Assembly: GCA_934503275.1 (NCBI GenBank)
Contig: CAKSVD010000002.1
Span: forward strand, 1-64,000
DNA length: 64,000 nt
Direction: 5' to 3'
From: an uncultured Faecalibacterium sp.
GTDB lineage: Bacteria; Bacillota; Clostridia; Oscillospirales; Ruminococcaceae
This document shows positions 34,058-41,934 of this stretch, one piece after another. Position 1 is the first letter of the stretch. Every line of letters begins with the position of its first letter. The notes under the pieces were generated by a model that searched no databases, was not told where the DNA came from, and was given only the letters and a program-made list of their open reading frames with translations. The translations under genes were made by a program, and so were the position numbers.

Positions 34058-34113
34058 AAAAAGCTCCCCCCTCGGGGGAGCTGGCAATGCCGCAGGCATT
34101 GACTGAGAGGGTT
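34058..34113 (+). repeat. GC-rich double-hairpin repeat, copy 2
   Basis: AAAAAGCTCCCCC-CTC-GGGGGAGCT, then AATGCC-GCA-GGCATT and GACTGAGAGGGTT. With copy 1 it brackets about 60 bases of unremarkable sequence before rimM. Confidence 0.8.
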
Positions 34114-34129
34114 CTTACAGGAGAAAACG

Positions 34130-34666
34130 ATGCAACAATATCTGGAAGCCGGAAAAGTTGTTACCACCCACGGTGTGCGCGGGGAAATGAAGCTGGAGCT
34201 TTGGTGCGACGGGGTGGATTTTTTAAAAAAAGTGGGCCGCCTGTACCCTTCGGCGCAGGGCGGCAGGGCGTATAAGATCCTTTCCATCCGTCCGCAGGGG
34301 CAGATGGCGCTGCTCCAGCTGGAGGGGGTCAGCGATATGGACGCCGCCCGGGCACTGCGCGGGCAGGTGTTCTACTTTGACCGCAACGATGCCACCCTGC
34401 CCGCAGGCCGGTGGTATGTGGCAGACCTCATCGGGTGCGAAGTGCGGGACGCCGACACCGGCAAGGTGTACGGCGTGGTGACCAGCGTGGACCACCCGGG
34501 TGCGCAGGATATCTACACCGTCAAGGCACCCGGCGGCAAGGAATATATGTTCCCCGGGGTGGATGCCTTCCTGAAAGAGCGCAACCCGCCGGAGGGGTAT
34601 ATCCTCGTCACCCCCATCCCCGGCCTGTTGGATGACGATTTTGACAGCGAGCGGGAGGAGGAGTAA
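34130..34666 (+). CDS. rimM: 16S rRNA processing protein RimM
   Basis: 178 residues. N-terminal beta-barrel (LEAGKVVTTHGVRGEMKLEL) and C-terminal PRC barrel (RWYVADLIGCEVRDADTGKVYGVVTSV, PGVDAFLKER) are both present. It assists 30S head assembly near S19. The stop is 3 nt from the trmD start, so translation is coupled. Preceded by a terminator and inverted repeats that could lower read-through from khpA. Confidence 0.95.
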   Translation: MQQYLEAGKVVTTHGVRGEMKLELWCDGVDFLKKVGRLYPSAQGGRAYKILSIRPQGQMALLQLEGVSDMDAARALRGQVFYFDRNDATLPAGRWYVADLIGCEVRDADTGKVYGVVTSVDHPGAQDIYTVKAPGGKEYMFPGVDAFLKERNPPEGYILVTPIPGLLDDDFDSEREEE

Positions 34667-34669
34667 GCC

Positions 34670-35917
34670 ATGGGAATGCGTGTAGACATCGTGACCCTGT
34701 TCCCGGAGATGTGCCAGCAGGTGCTGGACGCCAGTATCATCGGCCGGGCAGCAAAGCGGGGCTATATTGAGACCCACTGCCACCAGATCCGGGATTATAC
34801 CCTGAACAAGCAGAAGCAGACCGACGATTACCCTTACGGCGGTGGCTGCGGCATGGTGCTGTACGCCCAGCCCATCGCGGACTGCCTGCGCGCAGTGCAG
34901 CGCGAGGTGGCCCAGCAGGGACGCCCCGCCCCGCACATCGTGTTCCTGACGGCGGGCGGACAGCGCTACACCGAGGAGCACGCAAAGCGCTTGGCACAGT
35001 ACGACAACCTGACACTGGTCTGCGGCCACTACGAGGGCATTGACGAGCGCGTCATCGAAGCTTTTGCGGACGAGGAAATCTCCATCGGTGATTATATCCT
35101 GACCGGCGGCGAGTTGGCCAGCCTTGTGGTGGCAGACAGCGTGCTGCGCCTGAAGCCCGGCGTATTGGCCGAACAGAAGGGCTACGAGGAGGAAAGCTAC
35201 TGGGACGGTCTGCTGGAATACCCCCAGTACACCCGCCCCGAGGTGTGGGAGGGCCGCGCCGTGCCCGAGGTACTATTGGGCGGCGACCACGCAAAAATCG
35301 ATGCATGGCGCGGCGAGCAGAGCCGCACCCGCACCCGTCTGCGCCGCCCGGAACTGTACGAGCAGTGGTGTACGAGCCACCCTATTGCCGCCGTGCCCAA
35401 GTGGAAGCGGGGCGAGAATGTCCGGCTGGTAAAGACCGCCGAGCAGTTTGCCGCCGCCGCAAAGCTGTTTGCCGAGGGACGGCAGGCTGTCTGCGCCGAC
35501 AACTGGACGCCGGAATACTGCCGCGCCTTGACCGAGCCGCAGTTTTTGCTGCAGCTGCAGCAGGAAAAGGCGGCGGGCTGGGTATGCTACCTGCACACCA
35601 CCAAGGACGTGCCGGACGGCATGGTGTGCGTCAGCCACAAGGCGGGGCATATTGAGCACCTGTTCGTCACGGAAAAAGCCCGGGGCAACGGCATCGGCGC
35701 AAAGCTGCTGGATTTTGCCCGCAAAAAGCTGCCGGAGCACGCACACCCGGTACTGAGTGTGTTGAACACCAACACCCGTGCCATTGCGCTGTATACCCGC
35801 ATGGGCTGGCAGCTGGACGGCAGCACCAGTCTGGAATTTGACCCGCAGCAATACCCCACCGTGACGCGTAAATGCGCACTGGTGCAGATGCGCTACGCAG
35901 GCCCTGTGCAGGAGTAA
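34670..35917 (+). CDS. trmD: TrmD tRNA (guanine-37-N1)-methyltransferase fused to a GNAT acetyltransferase domain
   Basis: 415 residues; ordinary TrmD is about 240. Residues 1-235 are complete TrmD: MRVDIVTLFPEM, FLTAGGQRY, CGHYEGIDERV, SIGDYILTGGELA (SAM-binding trefoil knot), GLLEYPQYTRP and SRTRTRLRRPEL. It makes m1G37 in tRNAs that read CNN codons. After a linker, residues about 250-405 form a GNAT domain with motif A HLFVTEKARGNGIGAKLL (acetyl-CoA loop RGNGIG) and SVLNTNTRAIALYTRMGW. Its substrate is unknown. No frameshift or internal stop separates the two parts. GGAGGAG precedes the ATG. Confidence 0.92.
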   Translation: MGMRVDIVTLFPEMCQQVLDASIIGRAAKRGYIETHCHQIRDYTLNKQKQTDDYPYGGGCGMVLYAQPIADCLRAVQREVAQQGRPAPHIVFLTAGGQRYTEEHAKRLAQYDNLTLVCGHYEGIDERVIEAFADEEISIGDYILTGGELASLVVADSVLRLKPGVLAEQKGYEEESYWDGLLEYPQYTRPEVWEGRAVPEVLLGGDHAKIDAWRGEQSRTRTRLRRPELYEQWCTSHPIAAVPKWKRGENVRLVKTAEQFAAAAKLFAEGRQAVCADNWTPEYCRALTEPQFLLQLQQEKAAGWVCYLHTTKDVPDGMVCVSHKAGHIEHLFVTEKARGNGIGAKLLDFARKKLPEHAHPVLSVLNTNTRAIALYTRMGWQLDGSTSLEFDPQQYPTVTRKCALVQMRYAGPVQE

Positions 35918-36103
35918 GCCGGCACCGGAAATATCGGTAAAAATACACAAAATTCAGAGGAAAACTCCCCGTCGGTCTAAAAGTTGTTGAAAACTTTTGT
36001 ATTACCCCTCTAACCTTCGGGGTATAATTTTATTGTCTTTGTACAAAACCTGAAAAATGCTCCCTGTTTCATTGGGAAAAGCGCCAAAAATGCAAAAGGG
36101 GAC

Positions 36104-36132
36104 TGTACAACCGTTTCGACTTGCGCTAAAAT
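36104..36132 (+). promoter_or_regulatory. Possible HPr gene promoter
   Basis: TGTACA (36104-36109), 17-bp spacer, TAAAAT (36127-36132). A hairpin-like ACCCC/GGGGT followed by TATAAT near 36005-36030 lies upstream and could be a terminator tail of trmD or a second promoter. Confidence 0.45.
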
Positions 36133-36199
36133 GAGTGTAACACAACAGGCACACTATGCTTTTGTACACCAAAACGATATTAGATAGGAGCGCTTTACT

Positions 36200-36463
36200 A
36201 TGTACGTAAAAGAAGTTACCGTTGAAAATCAGGTTGGTCTGCACGCTCGTCCGGCTACCTTCTTTATCCAGAAGGCAAACGAGTTCAAGTCTTCCATCTG
36301 GGTCGAAAAGGAAGAACGCCGCGTGAACGCAAAGAGCCTGCTGGGCGTTCTGTCTCTGGGTATCGTTGGCGGCACCACCATCCGCATCATTGCTGACGGC
36401 GCTGATGAGCAGGCTGCCGTGGACGGCCTGATCAAGCTGGTGGAGTCCGGCTTTGCAGAGTAA
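36200..36463 (+). CDS. ptsH: HPr phosphocarrier protein of the PTS
   Basis: 87 residues. GLHARPAT carries the His15 phosphorylated by enzyme I, and NAKSLLGVLSLGI carries the Ser46 phosphorylated by HPr kinase, so this is a true HPr rather than Crh (which lacks His15). ATAGGAG precedes the ATG. It links sugar uptake to catabolite control. Enzyme I is not in this window. Confidence 0.95.
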   Translation: MYVKEVTVENQVGLHARPATFFIQKANEFKSSIWVEKEERRVNAKSLLGVLSLGIVGGTTIRIIADGADEQAAVDGLIKLVESGFAE

Positions 36464-36482
36464 GTCTGTATCACAAGCAACA

Positions 36483-36513
36483 GAAAGCGGCGGGGGCTCC
36501 CTGCCGCTTTTTT
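36483..36513 (+). terminator. ptsH terminator
   Basis: AAAGCGGC and GCCGCTTT pair around a G/C-rich loop, with further T following. Confidence 0.88.
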
Positions 36514-36589
36514 AGTACGCTTTTTACCGGGAGCAAAGGGCTTTCCATTGCAGGACGCCCCATCCCACAAATACGGAGGAAGGTGCTGC

Positions 36590-38440
36590 ATGACTAAGGC
36601 CGAACTTTATCAAAAAGCCTGTATGCTGCCGCTGCTGCCCGGGGTGTATATCATCCGGGACAAAAGCGACACCATCATTTATATCGGCAAGGCCAAGCGC
36701 CTGCGCATCCGGGTAAGCCAGTATTTCCGCGAGGGCGTGCCCCACGATAACAAGGTCAGCCAGATGATCGCCCACGCCTACGCCTTTGACGTCATCGTCT
36801 GTCAGAGCGAGTTCGAGGCGCTGGTGTTGGAGGCCAGTCAGATCAAGGCGCATACGCCCAAGTACAACATCCTGCTCAAGGATGATAAAGGCTACAGCTA
36901 TATCCGTGTCACCCGGGAAGAATGGCCACGCCTTTCCTTCACCCTGCAAAAGGAGGAGGACGGGGCGGAGTATATCGGCCCCTACACCTCCAGCTTTGCC
37001 GCGCGGCAGATGGCAGAAACGGCCATGGATGCTTTTCTGCTGCCGCGCTGCTCCAAACGCTTCCCGCAGGAGATCGGCAAGGGCCGTCCCTGCCTGAACG
37101 CCCATATCGGCAAGTGCATGGCGGTGTGCAGCGGAAAAATCAGCTGCGAGACCTACAATCAGGCGGTCAAAAACGCGGTGCACCTGATCCGCTACGGCAA
37201 AAAGGATATCCTGAAAACCCTCAACGAGCGGATGCAGGAGGCCTCCGACCGGCTGGAATTTGAGACCGCCGCCCTTCTGCGGGACCAGATCAACGCCATC
37301 ACCAAGCTGACGGCAGGGCAGAAGGTGGTGGTAGACCCGGACGTGGAGATGGACGTGGTGGCGCTGGCAGGCACGCCGGACAGCGTGTGCGCGGCGGTGC
37401 TGCGCTTCCGGGAGGGACGGCTGACCGACAAGCGGGAGTTTCTGTTCCACGATACCTCGGATATCGACGCGGTGCGGGAGGAATTTCTGCCCCGGTACTA
37501 TCTGGACGATGAACAGATCCCCAAAATCGTCGCGGTGGACGCGCTGCCGCCGGACGTGGATGCTTTGCAGCAGGCGCTGAACCAGAAGCGGGGAAGCGAG
37601 GTACAACTGTATGTGCCCCAGCGGGGCGATAAAGCGCATCTGGTAGAGATGGCACACACCAACGCGGTGGAGCGTCTGGCGCGGGAGAGCGGCCGCTACG
37701 CCCGGGAAGAAAAGCTGCTGGACGAGCTGGCGCAGGTGCTGGGGCTTTCAAAGCCGCCCCGCGCCATTGAAAGCTACGATATCTCCAACTGGGGCGATGG
37801 CAGCAGCGTCTGCGGCATGGTCACCTTCAAGGACGGCAAGCCCTTCAAGGCGGGCTACCGCAAGTTCAAAATGAAGACCGTGGCGGGCACGGATGACTAC
37901 GCTTCGCTGGCGGAGACCGTTTCCCGCCGGGCGGCAGAGTACGAAAAATACGCTGCACAGGCAGAAAACGGTCAGTCCGGCGGCAACTGGTTCGGGCAGA
38001 AGCCGGATCTTTTGCTGATGGACGGCGGCAGGGGACAGGTGAGCGCCGCAAAGGATGCGCTTGCCGGTACGGCACTGGCAGATGTGCCGCTGTACGGCAT
38101 GGTAAAGGATGACCACCACCGCACCCGCGCCATCGTGGACAGCGACGGGCGGGAAATTGCCATCAACATGAACCGGGGCACCTTTACCTTCATCACCGCC
38201 ATTCAGGACGAGACCCACCGCTTTGCCAACGCCTACCGCAAGCAGCAGATGAAGCAGAAAAGCTACTCCTCCACCCTGACCGAGGTGCCGGGCGTAGGCC
38301 CTAAAACGGCCAAGGCCCTGCTGGCGCAGTTCAAGAGCGTGGGCGCAGTGAAGGAAGCTACTCCCGACCAGCTGGAAAACACCCCCGGCGTGGGCAGGCA
38401 GCTGGCGCAGACCATCTACGAGTATTTTCATCAGGCATAA
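36590..38440 (+). CDS. uvrC: Excinuclease ABC subunit C
   Basis: 616 residues from the ATG at 36590 (GGAGGAAGG upstream). Domains in order: GIY-YIG nuclease (PGVYIIRDKSDTIIYIGKAK, residues 15-95), UVR/UvrB-binding motif (about 205-240), RNase H-like 5' nuclease domain (ESYDISNWGDGSS, LLLMDGGRGQV) and C-terminal helix-hairpin-helix pair (LTEVPGVGPKTAKALL). It makes both cuts in nucleotide excision repair. The conserved DISH motif reads DISN here; the catalytic Asp is kept. Confidence 0.96.
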   Translation: MTKAELYQKACMLPLLPGVYIIRDKSDTIIYIGKAKRLRIRVSQYFREGVPHDNKVSQMIAHAYAFDVIVCQSEFEALVLEASQIKAHTPKYNILLKDDKGYSYIRVTREEWPRLSFTLQKEEDGAEYIGPYTSSFAARQMAETAMDAFLLPRCSKRFPQEIGKGRPCLNAHIGKCMAVCSGKISCETYNQAVKNAVHLIRYGKKDILKTLNERMQEASDRLEFETAALLRDQINAITKLTAGQKVVVDPDVEMDVVALAGTPDSVCAAVLRFREGRLTDKREFLFHDTSDIDAVREEFLPRYYLDDEQIPKIVAVDALPPDVDALQQALNQKRGSEVQLYVPQRGDKAHLVEMAHTNAVERLARESGRYAREEKLLDELAQVLGLSKPPRAIESYDISNWGDGSSVCGMVTFKDGKPFKAGYRKFKMKTVAGTDDYASLAETVSRRAAEYEKYAAQAENGQSGGNWFGQKPDLLLMDGGRGQVSAAKDALAGTALADVPLYGMVKDDHHRTRAIVDSDGREIAINMNRGTFTFITAIQDETHRFANAYRKQQMKQKSYSSTLTEVPGVGPKTAKALLAQFKSVGAVKEATPDQLENTPGVGRQLAQTIYEYFHQA

Positions 38441-38444
38441 ACAC

Positions 38445-38493
38445 AAAATCGCCCCTCTTCTCTGGCGCAAAGCCATGGAAGAGGGGCGATTTC
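38445..38493. terminator. Bidirectional terminator after uvrC
   Basis: AAAATCGCCCCTCTTC and GAAGAGGGGCGATTT pair around a loop holding a small GGCG/AGCC-like section. It also serves the converging minus-strand gene. Confidence 0.85.
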
Positions 38494-38507
38494 TGTTATG
38501 CGGGGCG

Positions 38508-39602
38508 TTATCTTTCAGTGTTCAGATCAATCAGCCCTCTGGCGTAAAGATTCAGGATCCCGTTGGGACCGGTAGAGGTATAGCGTTTATCGTATGTCTT
38601 GCTGCCGATGCGTACAACGTTATCCGTGCGGGCGTCGGTCGTGTAGTCGGCGGGGTCGCCATCCAGATGCAGTTGGATGCAGCGGGTCGCGGCGATGTTG
38701 GCGTATTCTGCAACGGAAAGGTGATCAATCGTGCATCCCCCAGCAGGAAGCTCAACCAGCAGGTCGCGGGTCACGGTCAGGTTTTCGGCACGCAGACTGC
38801 CATTGACCAGCGCAACAGTCAGCGTTTTCAGCTGCATGGGCGCAAGGCGGACATCGCCGGTCTCCAAGCTGATGATCAGCCGGGTGAGGGCGTCTGTGGG
38901 AATGGTGACGGTGAGCATGGCCTCCGGGGCATCCTCGGCTACCTGCCAGTTTTCCGGCATTTCAAAGGTCAGGGTAGTGCGGCCATCCCCGCCGGTGGTG
39001 CGCAGAACGGGCGAATGCGGGAAGTTGTCGAACTGGAAGGTGGCGTATTTGTCCGAGGTAAGGGACGGGTCGGTGACAAAGGTCACAGAGCCGTAGTTCA
39101 GGTTGAGCTTCAGTTCCTGATCCAGCTTTTCCAGCGGGATCTGCAGGGTGCTTTCCCCAAGGTCATCAGCGGGAATGGTGAGGGGCACGGTATCGGCCGG
39201 GACAGCGAGATAGCTGCTGCTGGCATCCTCCGGGACAGAACTGCTGTCCGCTGCCGAGGACGCAGGCTCGACTGGCTGCACCGGGGTGGCCTTGGAGTGC
39301 TGGAAGAAAAAGCAAACCAGCACCAGCACCGCCAGCCCGCCGCCCAGCACCATGCGCCAGCGGGAATGCGGCTTGCGGGCAGGGGATGCCGGGGCGGCAG
39401 AGGCGCCTTGCGGGCTTTGCTCGTCCAGAATCTTGCGGGCGACCTCCTCCGGGCTGCCCAACTCCGCAATGGCGCGGGCTTCGTTTTCCGGCCCGGCGGC
39501 ATCCAGATAATCTTCGTAATAACTCAAAGCGTCCTTGCGCTCGGCCTCCGGCAAGGGAGCCAGAAGCTGCTCCAGCGCAGCAAGAAATGCAGTACGGGTC
39601 AT
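38508..39602 (-). CDS. DUF1700/HAAS-DUF4097-like membrane protein paired with PadR
   Basis: 364 residues. The first 65 residues match the HAAS/DUF1700 domain (AALEQLLAPLPEAERKDALSYYEDYLDAAG, ELGSPEEVARKIL). One membrane segment follows at about 83-100, then a Ser/Pro-rich linker and a long beta-rich domain with short repeated strands (GDVRLAPMQLKTLTVALVNGSLRAENL) like DUF4097 adhesin/auto-transporter-like folds. This architecture occurs beside PadR genes in many Firmicutes and is thought to sense or respond to envelope stress. It starts 3 nt after padR ends. Confidence 0.85.
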   Translation of the reverse strand: MTRTAFLAALEQLLAPLPEAERKDALSYYEDYLDAAGPENEARAIAELGSPEEVARKILDEQSPQGASAAPASPARKPHSRWRMVLGGGLAVLVLVCFFFQHSKATPVQPVEPASSAADSSSVPEDASSSYLAVPADTVPLTIPADDLGESTLQIPLEKLDQELKLNLNYGSVTFVTDPSLTSDKYATFQFDNFPHSPVLRTTGGDGRTTLTFEMPENWQVAEDAPEAMLTVTIPTDALTRLIISLETGDVRLAPMQLKTLTVALVNGSLRAENLTVTRDLLVELPAGGCTIDHLSVAEYANIAATRCIQLHLDGDPADYTTDARTDNVVRIGSKTYDKRYTSTGPNGILNLYARGLIDLNTER

Positions 39603-39605
39603 AGA

Positions 39606-39923
39606 TCATTCCACCTCTCTGAAAAATGTGTCAATGGAAGAACGGTAGCGGCTCCACTCCTGCGCGTAGGCGGCAAGCTGCGCCTGCCCGGCGGATGTGA
39701 TCTGATAATAGCGGCGGTTGCGGCCATTGAAGGGCGCATCATAGACCGTGAGCAGCTGGTCTTTCTGCAGCCGGCGCAGCACCGGATACAGGGTGGATTC
39801 GCTTAACTCCAGCGTGTGGGTGACCTGTTGGGTGATCTTGTAGCCGTAGGTACCTTCCGGCTCCTGCGCCACCACGGACAGCACAATGGCATCCAGCAGC
39901 GCGGCACTGATGGGAAAACTCAT
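39606..39923 (-). CDS. PadR family transcriptional regulator (second)
   Basis: 105 residues from the ATG at 39923, with GGAGG 10 nt upstream. The winged helix is clear: AALLDAIVLSVVAQEPEGTYGYKI, SESTLYPVLRRLQKDQLL and RRYYQITSAGQ. It probably represses its own promoter, which contains a perfect AT-rich palindrome, and controls the adjacent membrane protein. Confidence 0.92.
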   Translation of the reverse strand: MSFPISAALLDAIVLSVVAQEPEGTYGYKITQQVTHTLELSESTLYPVLRRLQKDQLLTVYDAPFNGRNRRYYQITSAGQAQLAAYAQEWSRYRSSIDTFFREVE

Positions 39924-39961
39924 GCAGGAACAGCCTCCTTTCAATATGGTGTGTTTCTATA

Positions 39962-39994
39962 ATATTATATATCATATAATATTGCATAAGTCAA
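39962..39994 (-). promoter_or_regulatory. padR promoter with palindromic operator
   Basis: Minus strand: TTGACT (39989-39994), 17-bp spacer, TATATA (39966-39971). A perfect 9-3-9 palindrome, ATATTATAT/ATATAATAT (39962-39982), covers the -10 region. Confidence 0.75.
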
Positions 39995-40058
39995 TAGACG
40001 AACGCAAAAAAAACACCGCTGCGGGTTTTCCACAGCGGTGCAGGAATGCATATAAAGC

Positions 40059-40886
40059 TTAATTTTCAGAAGAGATATCCTGTCCGAAATACTTCTCACT
40101 CAGGGTCTTTAAGGTGCCGTCGGCGCGCAGGGCGTCAATGGCGGTGTTCAGCGCGTCCAGATAGGCGGTGTCCTCGCTCTTGAGCACCGGGATGGCCACA
40201 TGGGAGGCCTCGGCGGTCTGTGCCACCAGCTTGAAGTCTGCGTCCGGGTGGACGTTCAGATAGTCATAGAAGGAAACATCCGCGTTCAGGGTGGCGTCAA
40301 TGCGGCCTGCGGTCAGCAGCTGGATGGTCTCCTCCAGCGTGTCGATGCCCTGCACGGTAGCGCCGTAGCTTTCGGCCAGTTCCATGTAGGTGGAAGCCAG
40401 ACTGTTGGCGGTGGTTTTGCCCTTCAGGTCCTCAAAGCTGGTAATGTCGGTATTGTCCTTGCGGACAGCCAGCGCAGTGTGGATGTAGCCGTAGGGGGTG
40501 GTGAAAGCGTAGGTCTTGGCACGCTCCTCGGTCACCTCCACGCCGTTGCACACCATGTCGTAGCGGCCGGCGTCCAGACCGGCAAACAGGCTGTCCCAGT
40601 CGCTCTCCACATACTCCGGCTCCACGCCCAGCTTTTCGGCAATGGCGCGGGATACCTCCACATCGTAGCCCACCAGCGTGTCGGAGGAATCATGGTAACT
40701 CCACGGCTGCCATGCGCCCTCCAGCGCTACCACCAGCTTGCCGCTCTTCTGGATGCTGTCCAGCTTATTCAGCGTTGCGGAACTGGCAGTACTGGCGGCG
40801 GTGTCCTTGGAAGAGCAGCCGGTCATGGACAGCACCCCGGCTGCGGCCATAACACCCAGCAGAGAAATAAAGGTTCTGCGTTTCAT
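40059..40886 (-). CDS. Amino acid ABC transporter substrate-binding lipoprotein
   Basis: 275 residues from the ATG at 40886 (GGAAAGGAT upstream); a longer reading would run into the junction repeat. Signal: MKRRTFISLLGVMAAAGVLSMTGCSS with a lipobox Cys near residue 24. The mature part is a family-3 polar amino acid binder (GKLVVALEGAWQPWSYHD, LVGYDVEVSRAIAEKLG, DMVCNGVEVTEERAKTYAFT). It probably binds cystine, glutamine or a similar amino acid. Last gene of the permease-ATPase-binding protein operon. Confidence 0.92.
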   Translation of the reverse strand: MKRRTFISLLGVMAAAGVLSMTGCSSKDTAASTASSATLNKLDSIQKSGKLVVALEGAWQPWSYHDSSDTLVGYDVEVSRAIAEKLGVEPEYVESDWDSLFAGLDAGRYDMVCNGVEVTEERAKTYAFTTPYGYIHTALAVRKDNTDITSFEDLKGKTTANSLASTYMELAESYGATVQGIDTLEETIQLLTAGRIDATLNADVSFYDYLNVHPDADFKLVAQTAEASHVAIPVLKSEDTAYLDALNTAIDALRADGTLKTLSEKYFGQDISSEN

Positions 40887-40929
40887 AGTAATATCCTTTC
40901 CATTAAAATATTGGTCTGGCAGGTCATCG

Positions 40930-41031
40930 GAAAGATTTTCCACGCAAGTGAGGCGGGCCATTCCATCGCCCGCCCTACTGCCTGCGGCAGCAGGGTCCCA
41001 CCCCAGCGGACACTTGCTTTGGAAAACTTCC
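40930..41031 (-). repeat. Junction repeat, copy 2 (58-bp conserved core, pairing arms)
   Basis: Core 40954-41011 is identical to 9755-9812. Arms TTTTCC (40936-40941) and GCAAGTG (40944-40950) pair perfectly with CACTTGC (41011-41017) and GGAAAA (41021-41026). As in copy 1 it lies between two genes of a minus-strand operon, in the same orientation to transcription. Confidence 0.75.
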
Positions 41032-41064
41032 CGCCGCCCTGCCGGGAAAGTTTGCGGTATTGTC

Positions 41065-41115
41065 AAAAGCTCCCCCTTCGGGGGAACTGCTGAGCGCAGC
41101 GAGGCTGAGAGGGTT
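41065..41115 (+). repeat. GC-rich double-hairpin repeat, copy 3
   Basis: AAAAGCTCCCCC-TTC-GGGGGAACT, then GCTGAGCGCAGCGAGGC and TGAGAGGGTT. It abuts the stop codon of the ATPase gene at 41116. Confidence 0.8.
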
Positions 41116-41916
41116 TTATTCCGTATGGGCGATCCTGCGCAGGAAGGCCCGGGTGCGCTCCTCCTTGGGGGATGCAAAGAACTGCTGAGAGGGTGCCTGT
41201 TCCACCACCACGCCGTTCTCCATGAACACGGTCTTGGAGGACACGTTGCGGGCAAAGCCCATCTCGTGGGTGACCACCAGCATCGTCATACCCTCCTCGG
41301 CCAGCTGCCGCATCACGCTGAGCACCTCGCCGGTCAGTTCCGGGTCAAGGGCGCTGGTGGGCTCGTCAAAATAAATAATTTCAGGGTCGGCGGCAAGGGC
41401 GCGGGCAATGGCCACCCGCTGCTGCTGCCCGCCGGAAAGCTGGCGGGGGTAGTAGTCGGCGCGGTCGGCAAGGCCTACCTTGGCAAGCATCTTCATGCCG
41501 ATCTCATCTGCCTGCTCCTTGGGCAGCTTACGCGCTACGATGAGCCCTTCGGTCACGTTTTGCAGGGCGGTCTTGTTGCGGAACAGGTTGTAGTTCTGGA
41601 ACACAAAGGCCGTCTTTTTGCGCAGCCGGGCAATGTCGGCGCGGCCTGCATGGGCAAGGTCGAAGCTTTCGCCGTCAAATACCAGCTGCCCGGCATCGGC
41701 AGTTTCCAGAAAGTTCAGGCAGCGCAGCAGGGTGGTCTTGCCGGAGCCGGACGGCCCCAGAATGGCCACCACATCGCCTTTTTCTACGGTCAGGTCTACC
41801 CCACGCAGCACGGGCAGCTCGCTGATGACCCTCCGTGCACCGGGGCGGTGGAAAAGGCCGGGTTTTGCATAGGTGCGGAAGGTTTTTTGCACATTGCGGA
41901 TCTCAAGCATAGCCAT
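41116..41916 (-). CDS. Amino acid ABC transporter ATP-binding protein
   Basis: 266 residues. Walker A GPSGSGKTTLL, Q-loop VFQNYNLF, signature [15 protein letters not shown], Walker B IIYFDEPTSALDPEL and switch VTHEMGFA are intact. The GlnQ/HisP-like C-terminus follows. Start at 41916 has GGGAGG 9 nt upstream; a second ATG two codons on is equally possible. It sits 18 bp downstream of the permease. Confidence 0.95.
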   Translation of the reverse strand: MAMLEIRNVQKTFRTYAKPGLFHRPGARRVISELPVLRGVDLTVEKGDVVAILGPSGSGKTTLLRCLNFLETADAGQLVFDGESFDLAHAGRADIARLRKKTAFVFQNYNLFRNKTALQNVTEGLIVARKLPKEQADEIGMKMLAKVGLADRADYYPRQLSGGQQQRVAIARALAADPEIIYFDEPTSALDPELTGEVLSVMRQLAEEGMTMLVVTHEMGFARNVSSKTVFMENGVVVEQAPSQQFFASPKEERTRAFLRRIAHTE

Positions 41917-41934
41917 AGATGCGCACCTCCCTTT

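Noticed and set aside
36005-36030. TATAAT after ACCCC/GGGGT as the main ptsH promoter
   Set aside because: No -35 box at 16-18 bp; the hairpin before it fits a terminator tail as well, so the later TGTACA/TAAAAT pair was listed instead, at low confidence.
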